DNA of 64,000 bases from Burkholderiales bacterium. Lineage in GTDB: Bacteria > Pseudomonadota > Gammaproteobacteria > Burkholderiales > SG8-41. Below, piece after piece: positions 40,829-50,838 of the stretch. Position 1 is the first letter of the stretch, and each line of letters begins with the position of its first letter. The notes beneath the pieces are model-generated. The model was not told the DNA's origin, did not search any database, and saw only the letters and a program-made list of their open reading frames with translations. The DNA is taken from positions 1-64,000 of the forward strand of contig JAIETP010000014.1 in assembly GCA_019744975.1 (NCBI GenBank), read 5' to 3'. Both the position numbers and the translations under genes were made by a program.

Positions 40829-42331
40829 ATGTATTACGAACATTTCGGACTGACGCAGGCGCCGTTCAAGATCACGCCCAACACCGATTTCTTTTTCGGC
40901 GGCGGCAACCGCGGCCCCATCCTTGAAGCGCTGATTTACGCGATCACCCAGGGCGAGGGCATCGTCAAGGTCACCGGCGAAGTCGGCAGCGGCAAAACGA
41001 TGCTCTGCAGCATGCTGCAGAGCCGGTTGCCCGAGCAGGTGGAGACCGTGTACCTGGCCAACCCCAGTGTCTCGCCCCAGGAAATCCTCCACGCCATCGC
41101 CTTCGAAATGCAGCTCGACATCGCCCGCGATGCCGGCCGGCTCAGCGTCATGCATGCGATCCAGGACTATCTGCTGCAGCGCCACGCCGAAGGCAAACGC
41201 GTGGTGCTGTTTGTCGAGGAATCGCAGGGCATGCCGATCGAAACGCTGGAAGAAATCCGGCTGCTGTCCAATCTTGAAACCAAATCCGACAAGCTGCTGC
41301 AGATCGTACTCTTCGGCCAGCCGGAGCTCGACGATAACCTGCGCGAAAACCGCATCCGCCAGTTGAAGGAACGCATCACCCACAGCTTCCGGCTGGAACC
41401 GCTGACCGCGCCGGAAACCCGCGAGTACCTGATGTTCCGTCTGCGTGCCGCGGGTTACCGCGGTCCCGACCTGTTCACCGATGCCATGGTCCGCGAAATC
41501 GCGCGCATCTCCGGCGGGCTGACCCGGCGCATCAACCTGATCACCGACAAGGCACTGCTCGCCGCCTTTTCGGAAAATACCCACAGCATTCGCCAGAAAC
41601 ATATCGATGCGGCCGTCCGCGACAGCGAGTTTGCGCAAAAACACCTGCCGCCGGCAGCACGCCCGCGCATGGCCCAGGGCATCGTGCTGCTGGGAGTTGG
41701 CATGGCCGCGGGTGCGGCGCTGTACGCGGTATTGGGCGTCAGCGGCAAACCCGCCACCGTCGAACCTGCTGTGACCCAAGCTGCGCCCGCCGCGCCGGTT
41801 GTAATTATTCCGGCGGTGCCGGCCGCACCGGCCCAGGCTGCCATAGTGGCACCCGCAGCACCGGTCGCGCCCAAGGAAGATGATAAAAAATCAGTAGAAA
41901 CAACAACTTATGAAGCAGCCCCAGCCGTATCTGCGGCCCCAGCCGCTGCGCCGAGCGGGGCAGCACCTGCTGTCGCCGCGCCCGCCGGCAGCAGCGCGCT
42001 ACTTGAAAGCCGGCTCGCAGCTACCACCGCTTGGCTGGCCGGCGCCAAGCCCCAGACCTACACCATCCAGCTGCTCGGATCGACCGACGACCAACAGCTT
42101 AACCAACATCTTAAATTCCTCTCCAACAGCATTGAAATTAATAGTCTTTTTGTGTATCGTACCCTCGCTAAAGGTGCGCCGGCACTGACTGTTGTCTGGG
42201 GTAGTTTCGACAGCCAGCGCGAAGCCCGTGAGGCAATGGCAAAATTACCGCCATTCCTGAAGGCTTACAGGCCGTTGTTGCGCACCGTGCAGGGGATCAG
42301 AGCGGAAGTCCGGAACCATAAAGCATCGTGA
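40829..42331 (+). CDS. mshM: ExeA/MshM-like AAA ATPase with a SPOR-like C-terminal domain
   Basis: 'MYYEHFGLTQAPFKITPNTDFFF', GEVGSGKTM; TM; Ala/Pro linker; 'TYTIQLLGSTDDQQLNQHLKFL...VVWGSFDSQREAREAMAKLP'. Confidence 0.88.
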   Translation: MYYEHFGLTQAPFKITPNTDFFFGGGNRGPILEALIYAITQGEGIVKVTGEVGSGKTMLCSMLQSRLPEQVETVYLANPSVSPQEILHAIAFEMQLDIARDAGRLSVMHAIQDYLLQRHAEGKRVVLFVEESQGMPIETLEEIRLLSNLETKSDKLLQIVLFGQPELDDNLRENRIRQLKERITHSFRLEPLTAPETREYLMFRLRAAGYRGPDLFTDAMVREIARISGGLTRRINLITDKALLAAFSENTHSIRQKHIDAAVRDSEFAQKHLPPAARPRMAQGIVLLGVGMAAGAALYAVLGVSGKPATVEPAVTQAAPAAPVVIIPAVPAAPAQAAIVAPAAPVAPKEDDKKSVETTTYEAAPAVSAAPAAAPSGAAPAVAAPAGSSALLESRLAATTAWLAGAKPQTYTIQLLGSTDDQQLNQHLKFLSNSIEINSLFVYRTLAKGAPALTVVWGSFDSQREAREAMAKLPPFLKAYRPLLRTVQGIRAEVRNHKAS

Positions 42332-42400
42332 CCACGAGCGCATGTTGATGTCTGCGGGATAAGTACAACAGTCCGCAATCCAAGGGGAGTAAGCAGAAAA

Positions 42401-44275
42401 ATGTCTGAACGGTCGTCCGACCAGAGGCAAGTCCAGCAGGACGGCCTGCGGAAAACCGGGGCTTCCTGTCCGGCAGCCGCTATTGTCCTAGCCTGCAGCG
42501 TCATGCTGCTCGCCGCTTGCGCGCCGTTCCAGACCAAAGTGACGCCTTCCGAGGGGCACATCACCACGCCGGCAGCCGCAAAAAAACCTGACTCAGCGAT
42601 TCCGCAGACCGCCCGCGTACCCACGCTGGTGCCTCCGCCCACGGCACAGATCAAACCGCAGACCTACAGCGTAGTCGTGCATGAAGTGCCGGTGAAGGAA
42701 CTGCTGCTGGCGCTCGCCCGCGACACCAAGCAGAACATCGACATCCACCCCGGCCTCAACGGCCTGGTCAGCCTGAACGCCATCAACGAGACGCTGCCGG
42801 CGATCCTTGAGCGCCTGACCAAACAGGTCAACCTGCGTTACCGGACCGAAGGCAACACCATCATCGTCTCACCCGATACGGCATACGTAAAAACCTATCG
42901 CGTCAACTACGTCAACATGACGCGTGACACCACATCGAACATCGGCGTCTCTGGTGAAATCTCCACCACATCCGCTGGTGGCACCGGTGGCGCCGCCGGC
43001 GCTACCACCTCGGGCTCCAACACTTCGGTCCGCTCGACCTCGAGCAACAATTTCTGGGATGAACTGCGCAACAACATCCGCGCCATCCTGAACTCGACCC
43101 GCCTGCAGACGCTGAGCGCCGATGCGCGCAGCGAGCGCCTTGCCTTGGTCAAACAGGAACAGGACAACCGAGTACGGCAAATCGAGGCCGCGAGCAAGGC
43201 CCTCACCGGTGCCGCGCCCCTGGCTTCCACCGTGATCAGCGCCTCCAGCACCAACCCGCAGCAGGCTTCTCTGGTCCCGGATGACGTCGTGGTCAACGCT
43301 GTCACCGGTACAGTCACCATCAATGCCACGGACAACCAGCACCAGTTGATCCAGCGCCATCTCGACAGTGTGACCTCAGCAATCCAGCGCCAGGTGCTGA
43401 TCGAAGCCACCATCGTCGAAGTCATCCTGTCGGACGCCTTCCAGGCCGGCATCGACTGGAGCCGGCTGCCGATCAGCGGCGGGCTGTCGATCACTCAGGC
43501 GCTGCTGGGAGGCTTCAACGCTGCTGCCACAGGCTCCGGTGCAGCCGCGGGCAATGCCCTGACAGTTGCATACACCAACCCGACGACCAATGTCGGCAAC
43601 ATCAGCGGCACCGTGAAACTGCTCGAGACATTCGGCGACTCGCGTGTACTGTCCAGCCCGAAGCTGATGGCGATGAACAACCAGACCGCGCTGCTCAAGG
43701 TCGTCGACAACCTGGTCTATTTCGAGATCAAGGCCGACACCACCACGCCGACCACCGGCCCCACCCTGACCACGTTCAACACCACCGCCAAAAGCGTGTC
43801 CGTCGGCGTGGTGATGGGCGTCACACCGCAGATCAACGAGGACGGCCGTGTACTGCTGAACGTGCGGCCCACGGTCACCCGGCTGAACTCGCAGCAGCCC
43901 TTCGTCAACGATCCCAATCCGAGCCTGTGCGACGCAACCCGCACCAACTGCATTGCCAACCCGGTCCCGCAGATCCAGGTCCGCGAAATGGAGTCGGTAT
44001 TGCAGGTCGTCAGCGGCCAGACAGTCATTCTCGGCGGTCTGATGCAGGATAACGCCAGCGTCGCTCGTGAGCAGATACCGGGCACCGACAGTCTGGGCGA
44101 ACCCCTGGCCAACCTGTTCCGCTTCCGCGACCAGCGCGCCAGAAAAAGCGAACTGGTGATCTTCCTGCGCCCGACCGTTGTATCCAATCCTTCGCTGGAC
44201 AGCGAAGAGCTGAAATTCTTCCAGCGTTTCCTGCCGCAACCCGAATCCGCTCCTGCGCCGCCCACTGCCCGATGA
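42401..44275 (+). CDS. mshL: Secretin of MSH/type IV pilus system (MshL-like)
   Basis: Lipobox 'VMLLAACAP'; secretin domain 'VLSSPKLMAMNNQTALLKV'; 'LQVVSGQTVILGGLMQDN'. Confidence 0.92.
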   Translation: MSERSSDQRQVQQDGLRKTGASCPAAAIVLACSVMLLAACAPFQTKVTPSEGHITTPAAAKKPDSAIPQTARVPTLVPPPTAQIKPQTYSVVVHEVPVKELLLALARDTKQNIDIHPGLNGLVSLNAINETLPAILERLTKQVNLRYRTEGNTIIVSPDTAYVKTYRVNYVNMTRDTTSNIGVSGEISTTSAGGTGGAAGATTSGSNTSVRSTSSNNFWDELRNNIRAILNSTRLQTLSADARSERLALVKQEQDNRVRQIEAASKALTGAAPLASTVISASSTNPQQASLVPDDVVVNAVTGTVTINATDNQHQLIQRHLDSVTSAIQRQVLIEATIVEVILSDAFQAGIDWSRLPISGGLSITQALLGGFNAAATGSGAAAGNALTVAYTNPTTNVGNISGTVKLLETFGDSRVLSSPKLMAMNNQTALLKVVDNLVYFEIKADTTTPTTGPTLTTFNTTAKSVSVGVVMGVTPQINEDGRVLLNVRPTVTRLNSQQPFVNDPNPSLCDATRTNCIANPVPQIQVREMESVLQVVSGQTVILGGLMQDNASVAREQIPGTDSLGEPLANLFRFRDQRARKSELVIFLRPTVVSNPSLDSEELKFFQRFLPQPESAPAPPTAR

Positions 44276-45471
44276 GCCTGTTGATGAAGGCCTTGGAAAA
44301 GGCCGCCAAGGATCGTGGCGAAGCGCAGCTGCCGGCAACAGAAGCTGCTCCAACGGCACCAGCCGCCGCATCTCCGGCCATGGAATTGTCGCTAGAGCCG
44401 CTGCAGGCTGACGCGCCCGTGTCACCGCCACCTGAGCCCACGCCAGCGCCTGGTGCTGCTGCAAACAAACGCAACGACCGCACTCAGCAGGCGCATGCTG
44501 CGACTGTAATGCAGGCGAGTTCGCGCGCACCGGCAAGCACTGCTGGGCCGCGTATCCGTCCGGTGATGGCGCTCGGACTGCTGGCGGGGGTCGTGACGCT
44601 GGGCTTTGCAATTTACGTCTACCTGCAAATCACCAATCCCGGGATGTTCATCCGCCAGCCCGCAACCGCGGCGAAACCGCCGGCGCCACTGGGACAAACC
44701 CCCGCACCGAAACAAGCGCCGATTGCCACAGGTAGCGTAATCGCGCCTGCAGATGCTGTTGCGCAAAATCGCGCTTCTGAACAACCAGCGCAAACCGCGC
44801 GGGCGACGGCCCCTGCGCCCGAACCGGCGCGACAGGCTGGTGCCACGGAAGCGCCGCGCAACATCATTCAGGTCAGCGCAACTGCCGCCGAACCGCAACT
44901 CAACCCGCAACTGAGCCAGGCTTATTCCGCGCTGCAGTCGGGAAAACTCGACGCCGCGCGCCAGCTCTACAGCGACGCTGCGCGCAATGAGCCGCGCGAC
45001 ATCAATGCGCTGCTCGGCCTGGCGACCATTGCCATGCAGGAAGGCCGCACCGAGGACGCCAACAGGCTGTACTTAAACGTACTCAATCTTGAACCACGCA
45101 ACCCGTATGCGCAGGCAGGACTGATCGCGATGATGGGCCGTGCCGATCCGGTGGCCGCTGAATCCAGGCTCAGACAGCTGATCTCCCGCGATCCGCTGCC
45201 CTCGCTTTATTTCACACTCGGCAACCTGTACGGCGACCAGTCGCGATGGGCCGAAGCGCAGCAGGCTTATTTCCAGGCACATCAGCTGGAACCGGCCAAT
45301 CCCGATTACGCCTACAACCTTGCAGTCGGACTCGAACATGTCGGCCAGCCAAAACTGGCCGCCAACTTCTACCAGCGCGCGGTCGATCAGGCCAAAACCA
45401 CAGGCCGCATCGGCTTCAATCTGGCCCAGGCACAGGACCGCATCCGTCAACTCGCCGCGCAGCCGCAATAA
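44272..45471 (+). CDS. mshN: TPR protein of the MSH pilus locus (MshN-like)
   Basis: 'MSLLMKALEKAAKDRGEA', one TM, several TPRs; 4-nt overlap with mshL-like CDS. Confidence 0.82.
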   Translation: MSLLMKALEKAAKDRGEAQLPATEAAPTAPAAASPAMELSLEPLQADAPVSPPPEPTPAPGAAANKRNDRTQQAHAATVMQASSRAPASTAGPRIRPVMALGLLAGVVTLGFAIYVYLQITNPGMFIRQPATAAKPPAPLGQTPAPKQAPIATGSVIAPADAVAQNRASEQPAQTARATAPAPEPARQAGATEAPRNIIQVSATAAEPQLNPQLSQAYSALQSGKLDAARQLYSDAARNEPRDINALLGLATIAMQEGRTEDANRLYLNVLNLEPRNPYAQAGLIAMMGRADPVAAESRLRQLISRDPLPSLYFTLGNLYGDQSRWAEAQQAYFQAHQLEPANPDYAYNLAVGLEHVGQPKLAANFYQRAVDQAKTTGRIGFNLAQAQDRIRQLAAQPQ

Positions 45472-45479
45472 CGGGACCT

Positions 45480-45664
45480 AGTGTCCTGAGTCTGGAATTC
45501 GAAGCATAAATGGCGGGCCGAATGAAACAGTATATGAATTTTTTTGCATGCGCGGCGCGGCGCGAAGTGCGACGAGACAGGGTTGGGCACCCGTCGAGGA
45601 GCACGACAAAGCTGCGGCGTGCAGGCAAAGAAATTCTGCGAGCAATTTCAGACTCAGGACACTG
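45480..45664. mobile_element. MITE-like / fold-back element
   Basis: Terminal inverted repeats gtgtcctgagtctggaatt / aatttcagactcaggacac (one mismatch); internal sequence is also imperfectly palindromic. Confidence 0.7.
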
Positions 45665-45674
45665 AGCTACCGCA

Positions 45675-47384
45675 ATGGCCGAACAACGGAAAAAACTGCG
45701 GCTGGGTGAACTGCTGGTGCAGCAGGGGCTGATCACCAAGGATCAGCTCGCGATCGTTCTCGCCGAACAGCGTAACAGCAACATCCCCCTAGGCCGCCTG
45801 CTGGTCAGACTCGGTTTCGTCACCGAAACCGCAATCCGCGACATCATGGCGCGCACCGTCGGCCAGGAATCGATCGACCTCGCCCAGGTCGTCGCCGACT
45901 CGGAAGCATTGAGCCTGGTACCCGAGGATTTCGCGCGGCGCAACCACGTGCTGCCGATCGCCTACGATCCCGCCGACCAGGTGCTGACCATCGCGACGAC
46001 AGAAATTTTCAACGTCGTCGCACTCGACCAGCTGCGCGCACTGCTGGGGCCCCAGGTGGAACTCAAGGCGCAGCTCGCCGCTGAGGCACAGCTCAGCGAC
46101 TATATCGACCTGTTCTACGGCCATGAACTGTCGGTCGACGGCATCCTCACCGAAATCGAAACCGGTGAAATCGACTACGAAAGCCTGCAGGCCGGCGGCG
46201 ACGACGAGTACACCCAGCCGATGGTGCGGCTGGTCAACGCCATCTTGGTTGATGCCGTCAAACGCGGGGCCTCCGACATCCATTTCGAGCCGGAATACGC
46301 GTTCATGCGTATCCGCTACCGCATCGACGGCGTGCTGGAAACCGTGCGCAGCCTGCACAAGACCTACATGCCCGGCATCACTGTGCGGGTCAAAGTGGTC
46401 AGCGACATGAACATCGCGGAGACCCGCGCCCCGCAGGACGGACGGCTGTCACTGACGTTGAACGGACGGCCGATTGATTTCCGCGTTTCCACCCAGCCAA
46501 CGATCTACGGCGAGAACATCGTGTTGCGCGTGCTGGACCGCGAAAAATCCATCGTCAATCTGGATCGCATGAACCTGCCCGCCGACACCATGACCAAGCT
46601 TGAGGTCATGCTGGCGCGGCCGGAAGGCATCCTCGTCGTCACCGGCCCCACCGGCAGCGGCAAAACCACCACGCTGTATTCGCTGCTGGCCCAGGTCAAT
46701 GACGAGACCGTCAACATCATGACGCTGGAAGACCCGGTCGAATACCCGCTGACCCTGATGCGCCAGACTTCGGTCAATGAAGTGGCGCGCATGGATTTCG
46801 CCAACGGTATTCGTTCAATCATGCGCCAGGACCCGGACATTATCCTGGTCGGCGAGGTGCGCGACCGCGAAACCGCGGAAATGGCCTTCCGCGCCGCAAT
46901 GACCGGTCACCAGGTGTTCACCACGCTGCACACCAACTCGGCGCTGGGCGCCTTCCCGCGGCTGCTCGACATCGGGATACAACCGGACATCATGGCCGGC
47001 AACATCATCGGCATCATTGCGCAACGCCTGGTGCGCCTGCTATGCATCCATTGCAAGGAAGCCTATGCGCCGTCCCAGGAAGAACGCGCACTGCTGGGCG
47101 TCGCTGCGGACTCCGCGTCCTTCCTCTACCGCCCGGTGGGCTGCAAACACTGCTCGAACAAGGGTTACCGCGGCCGCACCCCGATCATGGAACTGCTGGT
47201 GATGGATGCGGACATAGACGAACTGGTGGCGCGCCGCGCCACCGCCAAGGAACTGCGCGCCGAAGCCGTCTCCAAGGGTTTCCGCTCACTCGCCGAAGAA
47301 GGCATCGGCCGGGTGATTGACGGCAGCACCAGCCTCGCCGAAGTTGCACGCTCCGTCGACCTGACCGGAAGGCTGCGCCAATGA
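45675..47384 (+). CDS. mshE: Type IV pilus assembly ATPase (GspE/PilB/MshE family)
   Basis: 'GPTGSGKTTTLYSLLAQVND', 'RSIMRQDPDIILVGEVRDRETAEMAFRAAMTGHQVFTTLHTN', zinc-binding Cys cluster 'LCIHCKEAY...CKHC'. Confidence 0.95.
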   Translation: MAEQRKKLRLGELLVQQGLITKDQLAIVLAEQRNSNIPLGRLLVRLGFVTETAIRDIMARTVGQESIDLAQVVADSEALSLVPEDFARRNHVLPIAYDPADQVLTIATTEIFNVVALDQLRALLGPQVELKAQLAAEAQLSDYIDLFYGHELSVDGILTEIETGEIDYESLQAGGDDEYTQPMVRLVNAILVDAVKRGASDIHFEPEYAFMRIRYRIDGVLETVRSLHKTYMPGITVRVKVVSDMNIAETRAPQDGRLSLTLNGRPIDFRVSTQPTIYGENIVLRVLDREKSIVNLDRMNLPADTMTKLEVMLARPEGILVVTGPTGSGKTTTLYSLLAQVNDETVNIMTLEDPVEYPLTLMRQTSVNEVARMDFANGIRSIMRQDPDIILVGEVRDRETAEMAFRAAMTGHQVFTTLHTNSALGAFPRLLDIGIQPDIMAGNIIGIIAQRLVRLLCIHCKEAYAPSQEERALLGVAADSASFLYRPVGCKHCSNKGYRGRTPIMELLVMDADIDELVARRATAKELRAEAVSKGFRSLAEEGIGRVIDGSTSLAEVARSVDLTGRLRQ

Positions 47385-47427
47385 CCTCCCGCCTGTTGCA
47401 TCCCCTCTGCGCCTGATCCACTGAGCC

Positions 47428-48639
47428 GTGCCCTCCTTCCAATACAAGGCGATCGACAAAGTTGGCCAGCCCGCCCGTGGCGGCCTCGACGCGGTCAACG
47501 AAGTCGATCTGGAACTGCGCCTGCGCCGCATGGGGCTGGACCTGATCACCTGCAAACAGGTGGACCGGCAGACCTCGACCACGCTGGCCGCCGGTGGCGC
47601 CGTCACCCGGCAGGATCTGGTCAATTTCTGCTTCGACATGGAGCAGATGGTCCGCTCCGGCATCCCGATCATCGACGGCCTGCGCGACATGCGCGATTCC
47701 ATCGACTCGCCTCGCTTCCGCGAAGTGCTGACCATCATGACCGAGGACATGGAGGCCGGTAATGTGCTGTCGCAGTGTATGGCGACACATCCCGATGTCT
47801 TTGATCGCGTGTTCATCAGCCTGATCCGCGCCGGCGAACAATCCGGCCAGTTACCCGAAATCTTCAAGAACCTCTCGGAGAGCATCCGCTGGCAGGACGA
47901 ACTGATTTCGCAGACCCGGCGGCTGCTGATGTACCCGACGCTGACGCTGGTGGTGGTGCTCGCGGTGATGGCTGCCCTGCTGATATTCCTGGTACCGCAG
48001 ATTGCACAGCTCTTTAAATCCATGGGCATGGAATTGCCGATGCAGACAAGGGCATTGCTGGCAGTCTCCAGTGTCGCCAAGGATTTCTGGCTGCCCATCC
48101 TGCTGCTGCCGGTGGTTGCCGTGATCACGCTGGTGGTAACCGTCCGCCGATCCAACAAGGCGGCCTATCTCTGGGACTACGCCAAACTGCGCTTGCCCAT
48201 CGTCGGCCCGATCATCCAGAAAATCATCCTCTCCCGGTTCACCAATATTTTCGGTCTGATGTACCGCTCCGGGATCACCGTCCTCGACGCCATCCGCATC
48301 AGCGGCGAAGCAGTCGGCAACCGCGTGGTGGCCGATGGCCTGAACCGCGCCGTGCAGCAGATCGCTGCCGGCGACGGCATGACCGAATCCTTCAACAATC
48401 TGGGGCTCTTCCCTCCGCTGGTGATCCGTATGCTGCGGGTCGGCGAAGCCACCGGCGGGCTGGACGTGGCGCTGGCCAACGTGACCTATTTCTACAACCG
48501 GGATGTCAAGGATGCGGTAGACAAGGGCATGAAAATGCTCGGGCCGGCACTGACGCTGATTCTCGGCGGGATGATCGCCTTTGTGATCTGGGCGGTGCTC
48601 GGTCCTGTCTATGATATTCTCGGCAAACTGAAATTTTAG
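47428..48639 (+). CDS. mshG: Type II secretion F family inner-membrane protein (PilC/MshG-like)
   Basis: 'MPSFQYKAIDKVGQPARGGLDA', 'FCFDMEQMVRSGIPIIDGLRDM', 'RFTNIFGLMYRSGITVLDAIRISGE'; GTG start. Confidence 0.93.
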   Translation: MPSFQYKAIDKVGQPARGGLDAVNEVDLELRLRRMGLDLITCKQVDRQTSTTLAAGGAVTRQDLVNFCFDMEQMVRSGIPIIDGLRDMRDSIDSPRFREVLTIMTEDMEAGNVLSQCMATHPDVFDRVFISLIRAGEQSGQLPEIFKNLSESIRWQDELISQTRRLLMYPTLTLVVVLAVMAALLIFLVPQIAQLFKSMGMELPMQTRALLAVSSVAKDFWLPILLLPVVAVITLVVTVRRSNKAAYLWDYAKLRLPIVGPIIQKIILSRFTNIFGLMYRSGITVLDAIRISGEAVGNRVVADGLNRAVQQIAAGDGMTESFNNLGLFPPLVIRMLRVGEATGGLDVALANVTYFYNRDVKDAVDKGMKMLGPALTLILGGMIAFVIWAVLGPVYDILGKLKF

Positions 48640-48664
48640 CCACGGGATATCTCTAATCCCCATC

Positions 48665-50230
48665 ATGGCCAACAAACTCCTGCTCTGCATATCGGTGAAC
48701 GGCGCGACCGCGGCGCGCTGGAAAGGCGGGCGGCTGCACGACGTCGAAGTCTTCGCCAACGACGAAGCCGGCATCGCCGGATTCCGCGACTACGCCGCAG
48801 CCTCCGCGGGCACACCCGCGTTCATCATCGTTGACGCGGTCGAAGAGGATTATCGCTTCGAAACTCTGCCCCACGCCTCGGGCTCCGACCGTGCACAAAT
48901 GGTCGAGCGCAAACTGCGCCAGTATTACCGCTCATCGCCTTACTGCGCAGCCTCGCTGATCGGACGGGACGGCACCAAGCGCCGCGATGACCGTTTCCTG
49001 TTCTCGGCACTGACTAATCCGGAAATTGTCGCGCCCTGGCTGACGGTACTGACGCAAGCAGAATTGCCGGTGGGCGGCATTTACCTGCTGCCGATGGTGA
49101 TGCCCGGGCTGGTCGATGTTCTGGATGCAAAATCCGACAACCTGCTGCTGGTCGCCGTCCATCCGGCCGGTATACGGCTGACTTTTTTCCGTGAGGGTGC
49201 CTTCCGGCTGAGCCGGCTGAGCCGGGGCGATGCCACGGCGGGGCCGCAGGGCCGCGCCCTCGTCGACGAAATCTCCAATACCCGGCTCTACCTGCACGCA
49301 TTGCGCGCCGCAACGCTCGACGAGCCGGTCAACGTCGTGCTGCTCGATCATGCCGACCGGCTGGGCGAAACCGCCAAACTCATCGGCACCGACAATCCCA
49401 GCCTGCACTGCACGCGGCTCGGCCGGGGGGACATCGCCGCGCGCCTGAAACTCGATCCGATCCTGATCGAAAAATCGCCGGCCGCCATTTATCTGCATTT
49501 GCTCGGTGCAAAAATCCCGGGCAACAATCTGGCGTCCCCTGCCGTAATAGCGGGTTACAAACGTTATCAGTCGCGCCGTCAGCTGCTCGCGGCGAGTATT
49601 GCCGCGGCAGCGATCGGCATCATCTGGTCCGGATTCAACCTGTGGCAGCAGTACTCGATAGGCGATGAAACCGCTACAGCAACGCAGAGAACCGCGCAGG
49701 TCAATGCCGATTACCAGGTCGCCACCGGAAAATTCCCGTCCGCGCCAACCACTGCCGACAACCTGAAAAAAGCCACCGAGATTGCCGAAAAGCTGCAGTC
49801 CTCCGCGATTACTCCGGAGCGTTTTTTCCTGATCATCGGTCAGGCGCTGACCCCCAGCCCGGAAATCGCCATCACCGAACTCGACTGGCAATACAGCAAT
49901 TCAGAATTTGAACCTGGTGCCGCGGCAGGGGCTGCAGGCGCAGCACGCACGCCACCGCAAGCTGCTTCGGCCGCCTCAGGTCGCAAACAAAGTGGGCTGA
50001 TTGCGGGGCAGGTTCGGGATTTCAAGGGCGACTTCCGTGTTGCCATCAATTCGATTAACGCGCTGGCCGAGCGCCTGCGCAACGATCCCGCCGTCGATAA
50101 CGTGCGCGTCGTGCAATTGCCGCTCAACGTCAGCCCGACGCTTACGCTGTCGGGCAACACCTCCGACAACCCGGCGCAGGCGGGTGCAGCCGAGTTCAAG
50201 CTGGTCCTCGTACTCAAACAACCGTCATGA
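48665..50230 (+). CDS. MshI-like pilus biogenesis protein
   Basis: Actin-like N-terminal region, central TM 'LAASIAAAAIGIIWSGFNLW', periplasmic PilN-like C-terminus; position in operon. Confidence 0.65.
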   Translation: MANKLLLCISVNGATAARWKGGRLHDVEVFANDEAGIAGFRDYAAASAGTPAFIIVDAVEEDYRFETLPHASGSDRAQMVERKLRQYYRSSPYCAASLIGRDGTKRRDDRFLFSALTNPEIVAPWLTVLTQAELPVGGIYLLPMVMPGLVDVLDAKSDNLLLVAVHPAGIRLTFFREGAFRLSRLSRGDATAGPQGRALVDEISNTRLYLHALRAATLDEPVNVVLLDHADRLGETAKLIGTDNPSLHCTRLGRGDIAARLKLDPILIEKSPAAIYLHLLGAKIPGNNLASPAVIAGYKRYQSRRQLLAASIAAAAIGIIWSGFNLWQQYSIGDETATATQRTAQVNADYQVATGKFPSAPTTADNLKKATEIAEKLQSSAITPERFFLIIGQALTPSPEIAITELDWQYSNSEFEPGAAAGAAGAARTPPQAASAASGRKQSGLIAGQVRDFKGDFRVAINSINALAERLRNDPAVDNVRVVQLPLNVSPTLTLSGNTSDNPAQAGAAEFKLVLVLKQPS

Positions 50231-50838
50231 ACGCCGAAGAACTCAAGGCCCTGCGCGGGCCGCTGATCCTGCTGGTCGCGGTCCTGATCGCGGCCGCCGG
50301 CAGCATTTATTACACGCATCAGCTGGGTCAGCAGGAGCGCAGCAATCTGGCAAAACAACAAAGCCTGCTGCGGGACGCCCAGGCGCGGATGCGGCGCTCC
50401 GGTGACGAGGAAGTCATCATCACCCAGTACGTCGACAAGTACCGCCAGCTCCAGCAATCCGGCTTTATCGGTAATGAACAGCGCATCGAATGGCTCAATG
50501 CCTTGCGCCTGGCCAACGAACGCACGGATCTGTTCGGCGTCAATTACGGTATCGACGCCCAGCAGCCCTACGCCTACGCCGCGGAAGTCAACCCCGGACA
50601 GTTCGCGCTGCGCCAATCGGTGATGAAGCTGGAGTTTCAGTTGCTGCACGAACTCGACCTGCTGCGGTTTTTTGACGCACTGCGCGCCCAGAACAGCGGT
50701 TTGTTCCAGCTGGACCAGTGCATGATGCGCCGCACCGAAATCACGGCAGCCATCCGTTACCAGCCCAACATAGCCGCGAAATGCCAGCTGACCTGGATTA
50801 CCGCGACACCTGATGTCGTCTCGGGGGGGAAACCATGA
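50227..50838 (+). CDS. PilO/MshJ-like protein
   Basis: N-terminal TM 'GPLILLVAVLIAAAGSIYYTHQLG' then coiled region; overlaps neighbours by 4 nt. Confidence 0.6.
   Translation: MNAEELKALRGPLILLVAVLIAAAGSIYYTHQLGQQERSNLAKQQSLLRDAQARMRRSGDEEVIITQYVDKYRQLQQSGFIGNEQRIEWLNALRLANERTDLFGVNYGIDAQQPYAYAAEVNPGQFALRQSVMKLEFQLLHELDLLRFFDALRAQNSGLFQLDQCMMRRTEITAAIRYQPNIAAKCQLTWITATPDVVSGGKP

Noticed and set aside
43376-44611. 411-aa minus-strand ORF opposite the secretin gene
   Set aside because: Shadow ORF of mshL/mshN-like CDSs; no recognisable domain or signal.
45544-45732. 62-aa ORF across the MITE-like element
   Set aside because: Overlaps the start of the mshE-like CDS in another frame; composition looks non-coding.
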